Source: Narthecium ossifragum (lineage: Eukaryota; Streptophyta; Magnoliopsida; Dioscoreales; Nartheciaceae). Taken from it: a DNA stretch of 64,000 nt. The stretch lies in contig OY986969.1 in NCBI GenBank assembly GCA_963920575.1, forward strand, positions 11,982,615-12,046,614, written 5' to 3'. The position numbers and the translations under genes were made by a program. A model generated the notes under the pieces. The model saw only the letters and a program-made list of their open reading frames with translations, did no database searches and had not been told where the DNA came from. Positions 1 through 12,575 of the stretch are shown here, one piece after another (position 1 is the stretch's first letter; each line of letters starts with the position of its first letter).

Positions 1-2
1 CA

Positions 3-3000
3 GATAATGCTGCAGGTGGAGCGATGTTCAAAAGGACACCACCGGAGGCATATGAAATCTATGAGATGCTAGGATCAAACTCGCAACAGAGGGACACGAG
101 GAATAAGGCGAGAGGCATCTATGAGCTGAACCAAAATGATGACATGGCAAGGCAGATTGCAACCCTTAACAAGAAGATAGACGCGATGATGTCCACACAA
201 GCAAAACCGGTTGAGGTTTGTTCAATTTGCAATATTGTTGGTCATAGGTTTGATTCATGTCCTTCTGGTAGTGAATTTCCTGAATATGTGCAAGAGCAAG
301 CTAATTTGATGAATGCTTATAATCCGAGACCTAGATTTGACCCTTATGCAAATACTTACAATCCTGACTGGAGGGAGCATCCGAATTTTTCATGGAAAAA
401 TACTGCTAATGCTAGTATGCCTACTGCTAATCAGTCTAACCCACCTGTTAAGTCGTCTTTGGAAGCGACTATGTTAGCTTTTATGCAGAAAATAGATTCA
501 AAGATGGAAAAACAAGATTCAGCCATTGCTCGACAAGAGTCGGCCATTGCTCAACATGATGCGGTACTAAAGAATGTTGCAGCATCCATTGGGAAGTTAG
601 AAGTTCAAGTGGGACAACTTGCTGATGCGGTACTAGCCCATGTCCCAGGCAAATTCCCAAGCCAACCTGAGCAAGCGAAAGCAGTTACAGTTCTTCGTTC
701 AGGTAAAATTATTGATAATAAGATTAATGCTAAAGTTGTTGATGAGTGTAATGATGATGCAAGTGAGGAAGTTGAAACGGAGGAACGCTCGAAAGGACCA
801 CCACCGGCCACATCTGCTTCTGAGCATGGAAAGAGAGCAAATTCAGTTCCGGAGGTTTATCACAACTCTCCTCCACCATATGTGCCGCCGGTTCCTTTTT
901 CAGGCCGTCTAAAGAAAGCCAAAATGGATAAGTCATATTCTGAAATTTATGATATTTTATCTAAGGTTAATGTGAACTTACCATTACTCGATGTGATCAG
1001 GAACATGCCAGCATTTCCAAAGTTCTTCAAGGAACTAAGTACTTCAAAGCGTAAGTATGAACCTCATGAAAAAGTGATGGTTTCAGAGACGGTAAGCGCG
1101 GTTCTACAAAGGAAGCTTCCACCCAAGCTTAAGGATCCAGGGAGTTTTAACATTACTATTACTGTTGGTGATACAAAAATAGGAGAGGCAATGCTTGATT
1201 TAGGAGCCAGTGTTAATTTGATGCCTTCCTCTGTTTTTCTTCAGTTAGGTGTGGGTGAATTAAAACCTACTACAATGTCTCTACAACTTGCGGATCGTTC
1301 AATTAAATATCCATTAGGCATTGTAGAAGACATCTTAGTACAAGTTGATAAATTAATTATCCCTGCTGATTTTGTGATATTGGATATGGATGATGCACCC
1401 TTGCATGATAGAAATTTACCGATTTTGTTGGGACGTCCATTTATGGCCACAGCCAAGACTATGATTAATGTGCAGGATGGTAAGCTCAGCATGACAGTTT
1501 TAGGTGAAACTGTTGAATTTAAAGTTTTTGAATCTATGTCCTACCCTTCAAACTCTTTTGATTGTTTCTCGATAGATGTTTTAGATTCATTGGTGTTTTC
1601 TAGTTTCATGCAGGAGCAAGTGAAGACTACTCTAGAAGCGGCATTGACGATGGAAAAGGAGGAGTTACAGAATTACGAGGGAGCAAAGGAGGTTATAGCA
1701 GCCCTTGAGGCATTGCAGCCATGTTTCCCTGATGAATCTCGGTTAAACATGCTAAACGAATCCTATTCTAAAATGGTTTCATCAATAGTTTCCCCACCAA
1801 AGCTTGAGTTAAAACCTCTTCCTAGTAATCTGAAATATGCATATCTTGGTGAGAATGAAACCCTTCCTGTGATTATTGCTTCTGACATTACTCCATTGGA
1901 AGAGGAAAAATTATTGAGAGTTCTTAGGGAGCATAAAACTGCAATAGGTTGGACAATTGCAGATATTAAAGGAGTAAGTCCTACTATGTGCATGCATCGC
2001 ATTATTTTGGAAGAGGATGCCAAACCTATACGGGATGCCCAGCGTCGCCTCAACCCAAACATGAAAGACGTTGTTCGTGAAGAGATCCTTAAGTTGCTCG
2101 ATGTTGGCGTGATCTATCCTATTTCTGACAGCAAATGGGTAAGTCCAGTTCACGTGGTGCCTAAGAAATCAGGGATAACGGTTGTGAAGAATGAGAACAA
2201 TGAGCTCATACCCACGAGGATGACTACTGGATGGCGTGTCTGCATCGATTATCGCAAGCTTAATGCAGCTACTAAAAAGGACCACTTTCCTTTACCTTTT
2301 ATTGATCAAATGCTTGAACGCTTAGCTGGTCACTCATTTTATTGTTTTCTTGATGGATTTTCAGGTTATAATCAAATTGCTATCGCCCCAGAGGACCAAG
2401 AGAAGACAACTTTCACCTGTCCGTTTGGAACATTCGCATACAGAAGGATGCCGTTCGGATTGTGCAATGCACCTGCCACCTTTCAAAGATGCATGATATC
2501 GATTTTCTCCGACATGATAGAAAGGTTTGTCGAGGTATTCATGGATGATTTTTCTGTATTTGGGAATTCTTTTGATAATTGCCTGGCACACCTAACCTTG
2601 GTGCTTAAAAGATGTGAAGAGACAAATTTGACATTGAGCTGGGAGAAGAGTCACTTCATGGTAAGGCAAGGTATTGTGTTGGGACATGCTATTTCTAGTA
2701 AAGGTATTGGAGTAGATAAAGAAAAAATAGATTTGATTGAGAAATTACCGCCCCCTACTTCTGTGAAAGGTGTGCGGAGTTTTTTGGGCCATGCAGGATT
2801 TTATCGCAGATTCATTAGAGATTTTTCTAAAATTGCACAACCATTGTGTGATTTATTGGCCAAAGATAGTGAGTTTAAGTTTTGTAAAGCTTGTCTTGAT
2901 GCTTTCAATACTTTGAAAGAGAAATTGATTACTGCACCAATTATTATGCCTCCTGATTGGTCGTTGCCCTTTGAGATAATGTGTGATGCGTCTGATTATG

Positions 3001-4697
3001 CTATAGGGGCTGTTCTAGGACAAAGGGTAAATAAGGTCTCTCATGCTATTTATTATGCAAGTCGTACACTCAATGATGCTCAAATCAATTACTCAACTAC
3101 TGAAAAAGAATTACTTGCTGTTGTTTTTGCATTGGAGAAATTTCGCTCTTATTTGATTGGATCTAAAGTTATTATTTATTCAGATCATGCAGCATTGAAA
3201 TATCTACTAACCAAAAAGGATACAAAGCCAAGGTTAATCAGGTGGATCCTACTGCTGCAAGAGTTCGATTTGGAAATAAGGGACAAGAAAGGGAGCGATA
3301 ATGTAGTGGCAGATCACTTGTCACGACTGGAACACATGGCCGGCCCTAAGGATGTACAACCCATCCAAGAATGCTTTCCCGATGAACAACTATTTTCTGT
3401 GAATGGTAAAGAGCCCTGGTATGCGGATATTGTTAACTATCTAGCTAGTAATGTTCTGCGTACTGAATTGAGTTCACAGGAAAAGAAAAGATTTTTATCT
3501 ACTGTTCGATATTATTTTTGGGATGATCCTTATTTATTTAAGCATTGTCCTGATCAAATAATAAGGCGTTGTGTTCCAGAATATGAGCATGATGATATAT
3601 TGAAATTTAGTCATGAATTAACGTGTGGAGGACACTTTGAAGGTAAGAAAACTGCTTTTAAAGTTCTTCAATCTGGTTTCTTTTGGCTGACATTATTCAA
3701 AGATGCATTTAATTTTGTTGCTAAGTGTGACAGATGTCAACGGTCAGGGAATATAAGCAAAAGGAATGAGATGCCTCTTACAAATAATCTGGTGGTGGAA
3801 TTGTTCGATGTTTGGGGCATAGACTTTATGGGACCGTTTCCTCCATCATACGGGTACACGTATATTCTTGTTGCTGTAGATTATGTATCTAAGTGGATTG
3901 AAGCAATTGCAACCAGGAACAATGACAGCAAGACCGTGGTGGGATTCTTGAAAGATATGATTTTTACAAGGTTGGGTACACCTCGGGCGATTATTAGTGA
4001 CGGGGGATCACAATTTTGCAATAGAGCGCTTGAGGTATTGTTGAAGAAATACAACATCACTCATCGGGTCGCAACTCCTTACCACCCTCAAATGTCAGGC
4101 CAAGTGGAGGTGAGCAATAGGCAAATAAAAAGGATCCTGGAACGAGTTGTTGGCACTACAAGGAAAGATTGGGCGGTGAAATTGAATGATGTTCTTTGGG
4201 CGTATTGCACCGCCTACAAGACTCCTATTGGTATGAGCCCTTATCGCATTGTTTTTGGAAAAGCATGTCATTTACCTGTGGAGTTGGAGTATAGGGCATA
4301 TTGGGCAATCAAGCAGCTGAATTTTGATATGGGAAAAGCGGGGGATATGAGAAAGATGCAATTGAACGAATTAGATGAGCTGCGGAATGAAGCGTACGAG
4401 AATGCTAAAATCTACAAAGAAAGGACCAAGCTCTATCATGACAAAGCAATACAACGGAAGGAGTTCCATCCAGGTATGAAAGTTTTACTTTATAACTCAC
4501 GAACGAAATTCTTTCCACGTAAATTAAGGTCAAGATGGACGGGTCCCTTTAAAGTGACACAAGTATCTCCTCATGGTGCTGTTGAAATTGAGAATGAAAG
4601 GAGTGGAAGCAAATTCAAAGTCAATGGGCACCGTTTGAAGTTGTATTTGGAAGGACCATCAGAAGTTGTGGATGCCGCAAATTTTGTTGAACCTTAA
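3..4697 (+). CDS. gag-pol polyprotein of element A (5' partial)
   Basis: The frame is open from the left edge (first full codon at 3) to TAA at 4695-4697. The ATG at 24 is internal, because Athila-like gag sequence precedes it. Counting from that ATG: a zinc knuckle starts at Cys66 ([14 protein letters not shown]); the protease motif DLGAS has Asp392, with Leu where many proteases have Ser or Thr; the RT catalytic FMDD has Asp841-842; the RNase H CDAS has Asp988; the integrase zinc-finger His/Cys region spans about 1197-1240; the integrase triad is Asp1267, Asp1326 and Glu1362, with 35 residues between the last two. The C-terminus has the usual GPFKV...VNGHRLK integrase tail. No stop or frameshift interrupts about 4.7 kb and all catalytic residues I can place are present, so this copy may be recent and possibly competent. 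No env-like ORF follows. Confidence 0.93.
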   Translation, partial: DNAAGGAMFKRTPPEAYEIYEMLGSNSQQRDTRNKARGIYELNQNDDMARQIATLNKKIDAMMSTQAKPVEVCSICNIVGHRFDSCPSGSEFPEYVQEQANLMNAYNPRPRFDPYANTYNPDWREHPNFSWKNTANASMPTANQSNPPVKSSLEATMLAFMQKIDSKMEKQDSAIARQESAIAQHDAVLKNVAASIGKLEVQVGQLADAVLAHVPGKFPSQPEQAKAVTVLRSGKIIDNKINAKVVDECNDDASEEVETEERSKGPPPATSASEHGKRANSVPEVYHNSPPPYVPPVPFSGRLKKAKMDKSYSEIYDILSKVNVNLPLLDVIRNMPAFPKFFKELSTSKRKYEPHEKVMVSETVSAVLQRKLPPKLKDPGSFNITITVGDTKIGEAMLDLGASVNLMPSSVFLQLGVGELKPTTMSLQLADRSIKYPLGIVEDILVQVDKLIIPADFVILDMDDAPLHDRNLPILLGRPFMATAKTMINVQDGKLSMTVLGETVEFKVFESMSYPSNSFDCFSIDVLDSLVFSSFMQEQVKTTLEAALTMEKEELQNYEGAKEVIAALEALQPCFPDESRLNMLNESYSKMVSSIVSPPKLELKPLPSNLKYAYLGENETLPVIIASDITPLEEEKLLRVLREHKTAIGWTIADIKGVSPTMCMHRIILEEDAKPIRDAQRRLNPNMKDVVREEILKLLDVGVIYPISDSKWVSPVHVVPKKSGITVVKNENNELIPTRMTTGWRVCIDYRKLNAATKKDHFPLPFIDQMLERLAGHSFYCFLDGFSGYNQIAIAPEDQEKTTFTCPFGTFAYRRMPFGLCNAPATFQRCMISIFSDMIERFVEVFMDDFSVFGNSFDNCLAHLTLVLKRCEETNLTLSWEKSHFMVRQGIVLGHAISSKGIGVDKEKIDLIEKLPPPTSVKGVRSFLGHAGFYRRFIRDFSKIAQPLCDLLAKDSEFKFCKACLDAFNTLKEKLITAPIIMPPDWSLPFEIMCDASDYAIGAVLGQRVNKVSHAIYYASRTLNDAQINYSTTEKELLAVVFALEKFRSYLIGSKVIIYSDHAALKYLLTKKDTKPRLIRWILLLQEFDLEIRDKKGSDNVVADHLSRLEHMAGPKDVQPIQECFPDEQLFSVNGKEPWYADIVNYLASNVLRTELSSQEKKRFLSTVRYYFWDDPYLFKHCPDQIIRRCVPEYEHDDILKFSHELTCGGHFEGKKTAFKVLQSGFFWLTLFKDAFNFVAKCDRCQRSGNISKRNEMPLTNNLVVELFDVWGIDFMGPFPPSYGYTYILVAVDYVSKWIEAIATRNNDSKTVVGFLKDMIFTRLGTPRAIISDGGSQFCNRALEVLLKKYNITHRVATPYHPQMSGQVEVSNRQIKRILERVVGTTRKDWAVKLNDVLWAYCTAYKTPIGMSPYRIVFGKACHLPVELEYRAYWAIKQLNFDMGKAGDMRKMQLNELDELRNEAYENAKIYKERTKLYHDKAIQRKEFHPGMKVLLYNSRTKFFPRKLRSRWTGPFKVTQVSPHGAVEIENERSGSKFKVNGHRLKLYLEGPSEVVDAANFVEP

Positions 4698-4739
4698 GGC
4701 TTTGCAGTACGTCTTGCCTAGACGTTAAATAAAGCGCTG

Positions 4740-4757
4740 GGTGGGAGGCAACCCACC
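4740..4757 (+). promoter_or_regulatory. Conserved stem-loop after pol (element A)
   Basis: Stem GGTGGG (4740-4745), loop AGGCAA (4746-4751), stem CCCACC (4752-4757), preceded by GCGCT. The same loop with a different but mostly complementary stem is found in B (12828-12845) and, on the minus strand, in D (22464-22481). Function is unknown; an RNA element in the 3' UTR is plausible. Confidence 0.55.
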
Positions 4758-5345
4758 AAGGTAACTTGTTTTTAAATTTCAATTCTTAGTTTTTATTTTT
4801 ATGTTTCTCTTTTGTTTTCTTTTAGGTTTTCAGCCACCCTGAGGATCCTTGAGTAGATGTTCGCTACTCTATCAGGTGGCCTCTTTCTTATTTACATTAT
4901 CTTGTCTCCTCTTTCTCTGGAAATTTTTGGATGGCCACCTCCTACATATTTTATTGGATAAATGCACACATTGAGGACAATGTGAATTTCAGGTTGGGGG
5001 GTGTAGGCATGCATGACCTTATGCATGTTACCTTATTGAGTTTAATAGTGTTGAATTGATTATGTTACTAGAAATTGTACATGAGCTGAAATTTTTTATG
5101 CTTATTATGCATGTTGCTTTCATATGGATTGACCAATACATTGATTGCATGCGTGATAACCTGAAAGTATAATATCATGTGATCCACACACGAACACTTT
5201 ATGTACAGTGATAATTATACCCACCAAAGGAATGAGCATGCTATTGTTAATCTAGACCATGATTTCAGCATTAGCTAGTGTTGAGTATTGCATGCAGAGA
5301 AAAAAAAAAGAGAAAAAGTTCTGGAGTTTGATTAAGCTGTGCCTA

Positions 5346-5521
5346 AACGACTGTTAAGTGATCTACTGAGTAACCGGGTGTTCTTGCCTCAGGAAGCGGG
5401 GAGCTCGCGTAAAAAGGTAGAACCACTTATAGCTATAAAAAAAAAACTATTAAGTGTTTTGCTAAGTAACCGGGTCTCTGCGCCTCAAGAAGCGGAGAGT
5501 GCTCGCGTAAAAAGGCAAAAT
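5346..5521 (+). repeat. Two tandem ~98-bp units in element A 3' region
   Basis: Two imperfect copies, about 5348-5421 and 5445-5520, share GTAACCGGGT, CCTCA(G/A)GAAGCGG and GCTCGCGTAAAAAGG. The same pair recurs in element C at about 46937-47118, so the duplication predates the split of the two elements. A 62-codon frame runs through both units here, but I do not regard it as a demonstrated gene. Confidence 0.75.
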
Positions 5522-5907
5522 GTCTGATAGTTGAAAAGAAAAAAAAAAAGAAAGAAAGAGCATGCTGTACTTAAAGTGCGAGGGTTGGATGATTGGTCAT
5601 GAAGATAGTAGTGTGCTTGGACTAATGGCGGATAGAAGTTGCTTCTGCACGTAACATTTATTTGTCACGTCACATGTGTTCTTCTGGATGGTGATTAGCA
5701 TGTTTGATGTGTAGAAGTTGATTTCATGTGTTGGTAGTATGTGTATGAGTATAAGAAGTTTTCGTACTCTGTACTGTATGAAACACTATTGACTTGATAA
5801 GATAGAATTTTTATCAAACATGTCTACATCCTTGAACCGTTGGTGTGCTTAATATATTTTATGCGCTTAAAATTGCTAGAGACTAGCAATAAGCTGGTTG
5901 GGGGGTG

Positions 5908-7311
5908 TGATGAGTGCATGAAAGTGCACTCTGAACTACCTTATAACCATCTCAATTGCTAGATTATTATTCTTAATCAGCATCTTTATTACTATCTTTA
6001 TATCTATATGTTGCTTCACATGGTTGTTTGGAAAATGCAGGAAATTGGAGCTAAAAGAAGCTGAAAAGAGTATATGGATCAACTTCAAAAATTAATCTGT
6101 ACCTGGTCATGAAGAACCAGATGATGTGCCATATATGGTTGGAAATCTCTTGAAGTCTAGATTCTGGAGAATTTTACGGTTCATGATTCCGAGTTTCCTA
6201 GAGGAAGTTACAGCAAATTTAGTACCGATGGCGCAGTCTGAATGGCAGCACAGTAAATAAGCTGGAAGTCTGAGCGATCCTCCGATCGATCGGACTACGC
6301 AGAAACGTGACAGAACCTATTTTTTTTGGCTGAATGAAGTTCGATCGATCGGGCTCGGGCGAAGCCAGGAATTGATGTTTTTAATGAGACGGATCGATCC
6401 AACACCTAAAGTCCGATCGATCCTACGTTTCCAGTGAATTAAATCAACGGTTTTGATTTAACCCGAGTTTAGGCATATAAATAGGATACTTAGGGTTATC
6501 AAAAGGAGACTTTTGGGAGGACTTTTTGGCAGCGTTTGGAGGCGAGGAGAAGGGTTCCAGGCTTGGTTTTCTTTTCTTATTTCTTCTTTATTTCTTCATT
6601 AGTTTTGTTGCCCTCATGGTGAATATGAGTGGCTAGTTTCTTTTCTAAGGTACCGATGTAGCCCTAACTGAATCATTCTATGTTATTGGATCATGATTAT
6701 TTTATCAGTTTATTTTCCTTGTTTCATTCATTATTATAACTGAGATCTTAAATACCTTTATCTGGCCAATAAAAGTATTATAGATTGTTTTATGTGAGAT
6801 TGGGCGAGGGTTCATTCCCTAATCTTGCAGGATCTATGAATGAATGAGTTTATGTCGAGGCCGGGTTCAAGCTAAGAGTATTCTTGGTTCATAATTGTTC
6901 TTCAGAGCTTAATGGATTCTTGATTAACACTTAGTTATGGGTTCATTAGCTAGGGTTAATTGAGGGTACTTGGTGAAGACCGCGGCCGAACGGATCATCA
7001 TACCGGAAGAACGAGCCCTTGGAATTAAACTGAGATCTTGATTGATTCAATGCATAGAATGAGGATGTTATGGTGAAATCGGAACCTTAGTATCCATCCA
7101 TCATATTTCTATCGTTTTCTTATTTCGTTATTAGGACATCTATTTTCGAGACTTCATATTTCTTCTTTTCTCTTCCATATTTTCTTTCTTTTCTGTTCTT
7201 TAGCATTTTACTCTATTAATCTCTACAAATCTCTGTGGGTACGATACTCGTCTTGCTACTATACTGATTGCACCGATTCGTATACTTGCGAGATATAAAA
7301 TTTATTCATCA
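5908..7311 (+). repeat. 3' LTR of element A (~1.4 kb)
   Basis: Starts TGATGAGTGCATG directly after the polypurine tract and ends near TTATTCATCA. The same LTR start is at 42655 (element C). A TATA-like TATAAATA is at 6476-6483, and a GATCGATC cluster lies upstream of it (about 6280-6424). The 3' boundary could be 3 bp shorter. Confidence 0.85.
6280..6424. promoter_or_regulatory. GATCGATC cluster upstream of TATA in LTR A
   Basis: Four exact GATCGATC octamers in about 130 bp, each with palindromic flanks such as CCGATCGATCGG or GGATCGATCC, within U3 and about 60-190 bp upstream of TATAAATA. A regulatory role is inferred from position and repetition only. Confidence 0.5.
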
Positions 7312-8147
7312 CTACGCCTAAGGTATGCCAAGGGGCCCCATAACCCCGTCAATTCCCGAGGGCTCCTGTCGAGGTCCCACCCTCACCCAAGAACAAACGA
7401 GAGGAATCAAAGACGGTGGGCTCCTGTCCATGTACCACCCTGCCCAGTGATACCATCTCTCGCGGGGACACACATGTCAGGGATATCGACAACCATCCTT
7501 AGCACTTGGCCTTGGAGACCGCCACGACTTCTACACCTCAAATATAAGTGTATAATTTATAGTCGACTATAACAATAACCTCAAATGATATCAGACATAA
7601 TCATTGATGACAATTCCATCCTAATCCTCGACTACCCAAACCCCGGTCCTAGGGTTAGATCCGGGCTACCCGAGAACCCCGGATCGGCGATCGAATCCAT
7701 CGCCTACCACCTAGCCTGAATGCCTCTAATGCAATCAGATGCATGCAATGCTCAGGCACAGGAATACAGAAATAGAAGCATGCAACAATATGCCAAAACA
7801 ACATACACGGGCTAGGTGAAGTGTCAAGCTTGCCGAAGGGTAAGCAAAGCATGGGTTTACATCAAATAAAGGTCTAACTCACAATTAAAGATCTATCTAA
7901 TACAAATACGGCAACACAGGCCGTAAACAAGCAAACACCCAATTCAATCGAAATTTCGACATTACGACGGCATATACAGCCGTCTACTAAACTTTCTACA
8001 AAGGGTACAACCCCGGCCAAGTAATTTTCAATCAACAACAAATAGGATAAGCAACAACAAGGGCACAACCTCTGCCCATTCAATTATCTAAACATCCCAA
8101 GGGGCTTAACTCCCTTGGTTCAACCACGAGCCACACATAGGGCTGGG
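7312..8147 (-). repeat. Family E LTR, 3'-side part (minus strand), left of element B
   Basis: Reverse-complement similarity to 35100-36189 and direct similarity to 48570-48742 and 50963-51650 identify this as part of a family E LTR. It is cut on the left by element A, so the LTR terminus is missing. It continues at 15805 after element B. No gene is visible; short ORFs here are not supported. Confidence 0.75.
8143..8147. repeat. Target-site duplication CTGGG (left copy, element B)
   Basis: CTGGG precedes the B 5' LTR and is repeated at 15800-15804 directly after the 3' LTR. It fixes both ends of element B exactly. Confidence 0.93.
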
Positions 8148-9566
8148 TGATGATGATGCATAATGTTATATTTTTATCCCGTAATACTTAGTCTCCTGTG
8201 CTTATTTGGTACCTAAATACACTCATTATTCTTATGTTTTGATTTAGGATACAATTGAAGTCCTTAAGTCGAAAAGAAGCTGAAAAGAGTGCATGGATCA
8301 ACTTTAAAGATTAATCTGTACCTACTCATGAAGACCCAGATGATGTGCCATATATTCTTGGAAAGCTCTTGAAGTCTAGTTTCTGGAAAATTTTACGGTT
8401 CGTGATTCCGAGTTTCTTAGAAGAAGTTACGGCAATTCTAGTACCGTTCGCGCAGTCTGAATGGCAGAGCAGTAAATACGCTGGAACGTCCGATCGATCC
8501 CTCCATCCATCCTATGGGGTCCGATCGATCGGACTCGGGAATAGCCAGAGACGGAGGATTTTTACACAACCGATCGATCCAACACCCATAGTCCGATCGA
8601 TCGGACTTTCCCAGTGAATAAAATCAACGGTTTTGATCTAATCCGAGGATGGATACACTTAAGGCTATAAATAGGACTCTTTCTAGGGTTTGAGGGGGGA
8701 TTCTTGGACACTTTTGGCTGCTCTTTCTACTCTTTTATATTTTTTCTAGGTTTTATCTTGCTCTATGAAATCTTTTGGAGAATTGTTCTTGATGGCCCTG
8801 CGTGGCTAAATCTTGATTCTTGGTCGAGGAAACTGAAACCTCGGAATCAATGAAAACTGTGAGATCTAATTTATTTTTATTATTCAGTTTATAGATGAGT
8901 ATTGAATGTTCTTCTATTATTAAATATTCATGATTGTCTTGTCTAATTGCTAGGAGCGCTACTAGTTTATTATTCATTGTGATCTATTGCTAGGTTGGAT
9001 ATCAAATCTGGAATTGTTTGATCCCTCTAATCTGCGAAGCAACTAGGGTTTAATAATCTACTGCATTTCAGAGATTGTTAGGTCTTAGGAAGAATATTTG
9101 ACTAGATTAAATCCAACCGCTTGTGCTTGTGTTGTTTAGCTTCATCGATCTCCCTATTCTTAACGCTGCTACTAGATTAAATCTACAGCGCTTGTCTTAG
9201 GTTGTTTAGTAGTTAGGGTTGATTAGATCGCTTGTTTCTAATTAACTAAGATTGAGGAGAGATTCGAATTGAATTCGGACGGTAAATATTCATGGTATGA
9301 ATTGATTGATACTTGCATCTATGATCAGTTGTGGGATTCCGATGGTGGATGTTGACTCAGACCAAGGTTTGTTCTCTTGATTTAACTCGTTTCTTCGCTT
9401 TAGATTATTTCTTTATTATTTTTCCTCACGTTTAAAACCCCTCATCTTTGTTCACTAAGCACAAAACTAGGCTAAACACTTTTCGTGGGATCGACTCGTA
9501 CTCGCACTACTACATTTATTTTAACGAGTATTGGTTTTATTTTTGAGTGCCTGCGACAGCACATTA
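8148..9566 (+). repeat. 5' LTR of element B
   Basis: TGATGATGATGCATAATG to CAGCACATTA; the last bases should be TCA as in the 3' LTR, so one base has changed. TATAAATA is at 8666-8673. It is about 104 bp shorter than the 3' LTR because two stretches between GATCGATC-type repeats are missing near 8490-8540. Confidence 0.92.
8490..8610. promoter_or_regulatory. GATCGATC cluster upstream of TATA in B 5' LTR
   Basis: Four exact GATCGATC octamers in the stretch upstream of TATAAATA (8666). The B 3' LTR has a longer version of the same cluster. Confidence 0.5.
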
Positions 9567-9571
9567 AATTT

Positions 9572-9589
9572 TGGCGCCGTTGCCGGGGA
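9572..9589 (+). other. Primer-binding site, tRNA-Asp type
   Basis: TGGCGCCGTTGCCGGGGA, complementary to the 3' end of plant tRNA-Asp, 5 bp after the 5' LTR. This is the usual primer of Athila/Tat-like elements. Confidence 0.93.
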
Positions 9590-9704
9590 GTGATTCTAGT
9601 TGAATTTTGTGCTTATTGTGATCTTTACTTTCATAAAAAAAAAGAGTTTACACAAATTTTCGGGATTTGTTTTTCTCGGTTTACTGGAATCTTCTTGATT
9701 ATTT

Positions 9705-12575
9705 ATGAGTATAGCTCGATCTTTTAATCAAAGTGATTTGCAGTACGATCCAGAGATAGAAAGAACTTTACATAGGTTAAGGAGGGAAGCTCGGATAAAT
9801 TCTGAGGAGAACGATTTGGCTCTTGACCACTTATTTGTTAGCGATTCTGAATTGGAGGAGGAAGTCATGGCTGGAAATCGGACTTTGAAAGAGCTTGCAG
9901 CCCCAGACTTGAATCAACAACCCTTATGCATTACATTCCCTACTTTGGATGTTGCTACTACTTTTGAATTGAAATCTGGACTAATACATCTCTTACCCAC
10001 TTTTCATGGACTTTTATGTGAGGATCCTCACAAGCATTTAAAAGAGCTTCATGTTGTGTGCACAAGTATGAAACCCATGGGTGTAACTGAAGATCAAATC
10101 AAATTGAGAGCCTTCTCGTTTTCTTTGAAGGATTCGGCTAAAGATTGGCTTTATTATTTACCATCTGGGAGTATTACCACATGTAACGAGATGAAGAGAT
10201 TGTTTTTGGAGAAATATTTTCCAGCCTCAAGAGCGGCCAACATTAGAAAAGAGATATGTGGTGTAAGGCAACATAATGGAGAGTCTCTACATGAGTATTG
10301 GGAACGTTTGAAGAAATTATGTGCAAGCTGTCCCCATCATCAAATTAGTGAGCAGTTACTTATCCAATATTTTTATGAGGGCTTACTAACCAAATACAGG
10401 AGTATGATTGATGCCGCTAGTGGAGGAGCTTTGGTGGATAAAACTCTTAAAGCCGCGAGGAACTTGATTGCAAATTTGGCGGCTAATTCTCAACAATTTA
10501 ATACTAGACTTGATTCTTATTCGAAACATGTTAATGAGGTAAATGTTTCATCTCTTGAACAACAGATTGCGAGTCTAACTTCTCTTGTTCGTCAATTGGC
10601 TGTAGGTAATATGCAAACAACGAAGGTTTGTGGGATTTGTTCGGTGGCAGGACATCCAACCGATATGTGCCCAACTCTGCAAGAGGAACCCATTGAACAA
10701 GTAAATGCAGTGGGGAGTTTCCCTGGACTACCGCAAAGGAAGTATGATCCCTATTCAAACACGTATAATCATGGATGGAGGGATCACCCCAATCTCAACT
10801 ATGGGAATCCACAAGTAAATCAGCCCACAACTCAATTACGTCCAAGTGGCCAGCAATATCAACAATATAGACCGCCATACCCCCCGAGACAACAACCAAA
10901 TCCAACTCCTAATTCTGGTATGTCTTTAGAAGATATTGTTAAATCCCTTGCTACTAATACTTTGTAATTACAACAGGAGGCGAAGGCTAGTATTCAAGGT
11001 TTGGAACATCAAGTGGGCCAGATGGCGACTGCAATTAGCAAGATAGAGGCACAAAGTTCGGGAAAATTACCCTCTCAAACGGTAATAAATCCAAGAGAGA
11101 ATGCAAGTGCAATCATTTTGAGAAGTGGTAAAGAAGTTGAGACTCCAGTAAAGGAAGTTCCTGCATCTTCACCGCAAGGAAACGAGCAAGACATCGTCGC
11201 GAACAAAATCTTTCCTGATGACGACGACGTACCTAAACGTAAGCTTCCACCTCTTTCTGATTATAAACTTGTACCTCCTTTTTCTCAGGCTTTGACAGAA
11301 TCATGAAAATATGAGAAGAATTCAGATCTATATGAGACTTTTCGCCGATGCGAGGTAAATATTCCACTCTTAGATGCTCTTAAACAAGTACCTCGTTATG
11401 CTAAATTCTTGAAAGAATTGTGCACAATTAAGAGGTAGCAGAAACATAAAGGATGTGAGAAGGTGAAAGTAGGGGAAAATGTTTCTGCAATTCTTCAAAG
11501 AAAAATTCCTACAAAGTGTAGAGATCCAGGTATGTTTACTATCCCCTGTACAATTGGTAACACCAAATTTGAGAAGGCCATGTTAGTTCTAGGAGCTTCT
11601 ATCAATGTCATGCCATATTCTATATATGCTTCTTTAAAACTTGGACCTTTGAATGAAACTGGTGTTGTGATTCAATTGGCTGACAGATCTAACGCCTATC
11701 CTAAAGGTGTAGTTGAAGATATTCTGGTGCAAGTCAATGATTTAGTTTTCCCTGTTGATTTTTATGTGCTTGATATGGAGAATGATGATCATACTACTCC
11801 TATTTTGTTGGGAAGACCATTTTTAAAGACATCCAATACTCACATAGATATGCGTAGTGGCACACTTACCATGAAATTTGATGATAAAATTGTTAAGTTT
11901 GAAATATATGATGCCAAGAAGTATCCCACTAATGATTGTTCTGTTTATTCTGTTGATGTGAGGGAATTGAAAGATACAATGGGAGATGCTTCGAGGGAGA
12001 TTCTACAACAGGCAGATGAAGAAGTTGTCCAACCATGTCCAGTCGATCGTGAGAAAGATTCGGTCGACCGCCGAGAATATCAGGAGCACTTATCCGATGA
12101 ACCTCCTCCGATTGAAGTTGAAAGCATTCCTAGTACGTCGCGAGGTATTTTTCCTGTGGCTATTTCATCTTTATTAGTGGTTAAAAAGGAGATAACCTTA
12201 GTAGATATTTTCATATCTCGACGGATTTATTTTCGATCATGTCATCTTGACATCTTTGACAATCGGAATGACAACATTATTAATAGGTCAATGGATGATT
12301 CGATTATAGTTGAGCATAATGTTGACTCCTTTCTTCCTGATCACCATGATGACATGTATTTTTGTTTGACAGATCTAGCTATCTTGTATACTGGTGTGAG
12401 TATGGAAAAGCTAACTCACATTTTTGAAAAATACCACTTGGACTCTTATGCTAAATTAACCTTGGTGGCACTATTGAGGTCAAATATTCAAATTAAAGCA
12501 CCCAGTGATTTTGCATCCCATCGTGCTATAGAACGTCCACCGAGGGCACGATTTAAAATTCTCTATATTGTATAG
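9705..12575 (+). pseudogene. gag-protease ORF of element B, three in-frame stops
   Basis: One reading frame from ATG 9705 to the stop ending at 12575, broken only by TAA (10965), TGA (11304) and TAG (11436); no frameshift is needed. The first 420 codons are a capsid-type Retrotrans_gag region (about residues 55-265) and a zinc knuckle starting at Cys309 (CGICSVAGHPTDMC). The second part is linker. The third (11463-12575) has an aspartic protease fold with ILLGRPFL, but the active-site motif reads VLGAS: the Asp expected before LGAS is Val (codon at 11586), so the protease should be inactive. After it comes a block with no similarity to RT (separate entry). The product cannot be functional as it stands. 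Confidence 0.88.
12127..12575 (+). pseudogene. Unidentified conserved block in place of pol (element B)
   Basis: About 145 codons after protease, in frame with it. Features seen: a hydrophobic start (FPVAISSLLVV), then RRIYFRSCHLDIFD, an acidic stretch, DDMYFCLTDLAIL and a tail with HLDSYAKLTLVALL. The same block, roughly two-thirds alike at nucleotide level by eye, follows gag in element C (45846-46187), which belongs to a different LTR family. I do not recognise it as RT, RNase H, integrase or env, and I give it no function. Preservation in two pol-less families suggests a role or common ancestry. Confidence 0.65.

Larger units (their letters stand above)
4698..5907 (+). other. Element A 3' non-coding region with polypurine tract
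   Basis: No substantial ORF. It begins with an AATAAA-like sequence and a GC-rich hairpin (4740-4757), then an inverted hexamer pair ACATTG/CAATGT around 4967-4983 followed by a G-run near 4995, then a twice-repeated ~98-bp unit (5346-5521). A G-rich polypurine tract (GGTTGGGGGGTG, about 5896-5907) lies directly against the 3' LTR. Such tracts prime plus-strand DNA synthesis in LTR retrotransposons. Confidence 0.75.
1..7311 (+). mobile_element. Element A: Athila-type Ty3/gypsy retrotransposon, 3' portion
   Basis: The left window edge cuts this element inside gag. Visible parts in order are the end of gag, protease, RT, RNase H and integrase in one frame, a 1.2-kb non-coding 3' region, a G-rich polypurine tract and a 3' LTR. 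Domain order RT-RNase H-integrase is Ty3/gypsy, and the protease DLGAS motif and the integrase sequences around GIDFMGPFP resemble the Athila/Tat lineage. The 5' LTR, primer site and gag start are outside the window, so the target duplication cannot be checked. Confidence 0.93.

Noticed and set aside
1241..2591. Minus-strand ORFs within the element A polyprotein
   Set aside because: Antisense shadows; the plus strand encodes recognised protease and RT.
5339..5527. 62-codon ORF with repeated LLSNRV..PQEA peptide
   Set aside because: It follows a tandem DNA duplication in the non-coding 3' region; in element C the corresponding sequence is not open throughout, so it is reported as a repeat, not a gene.
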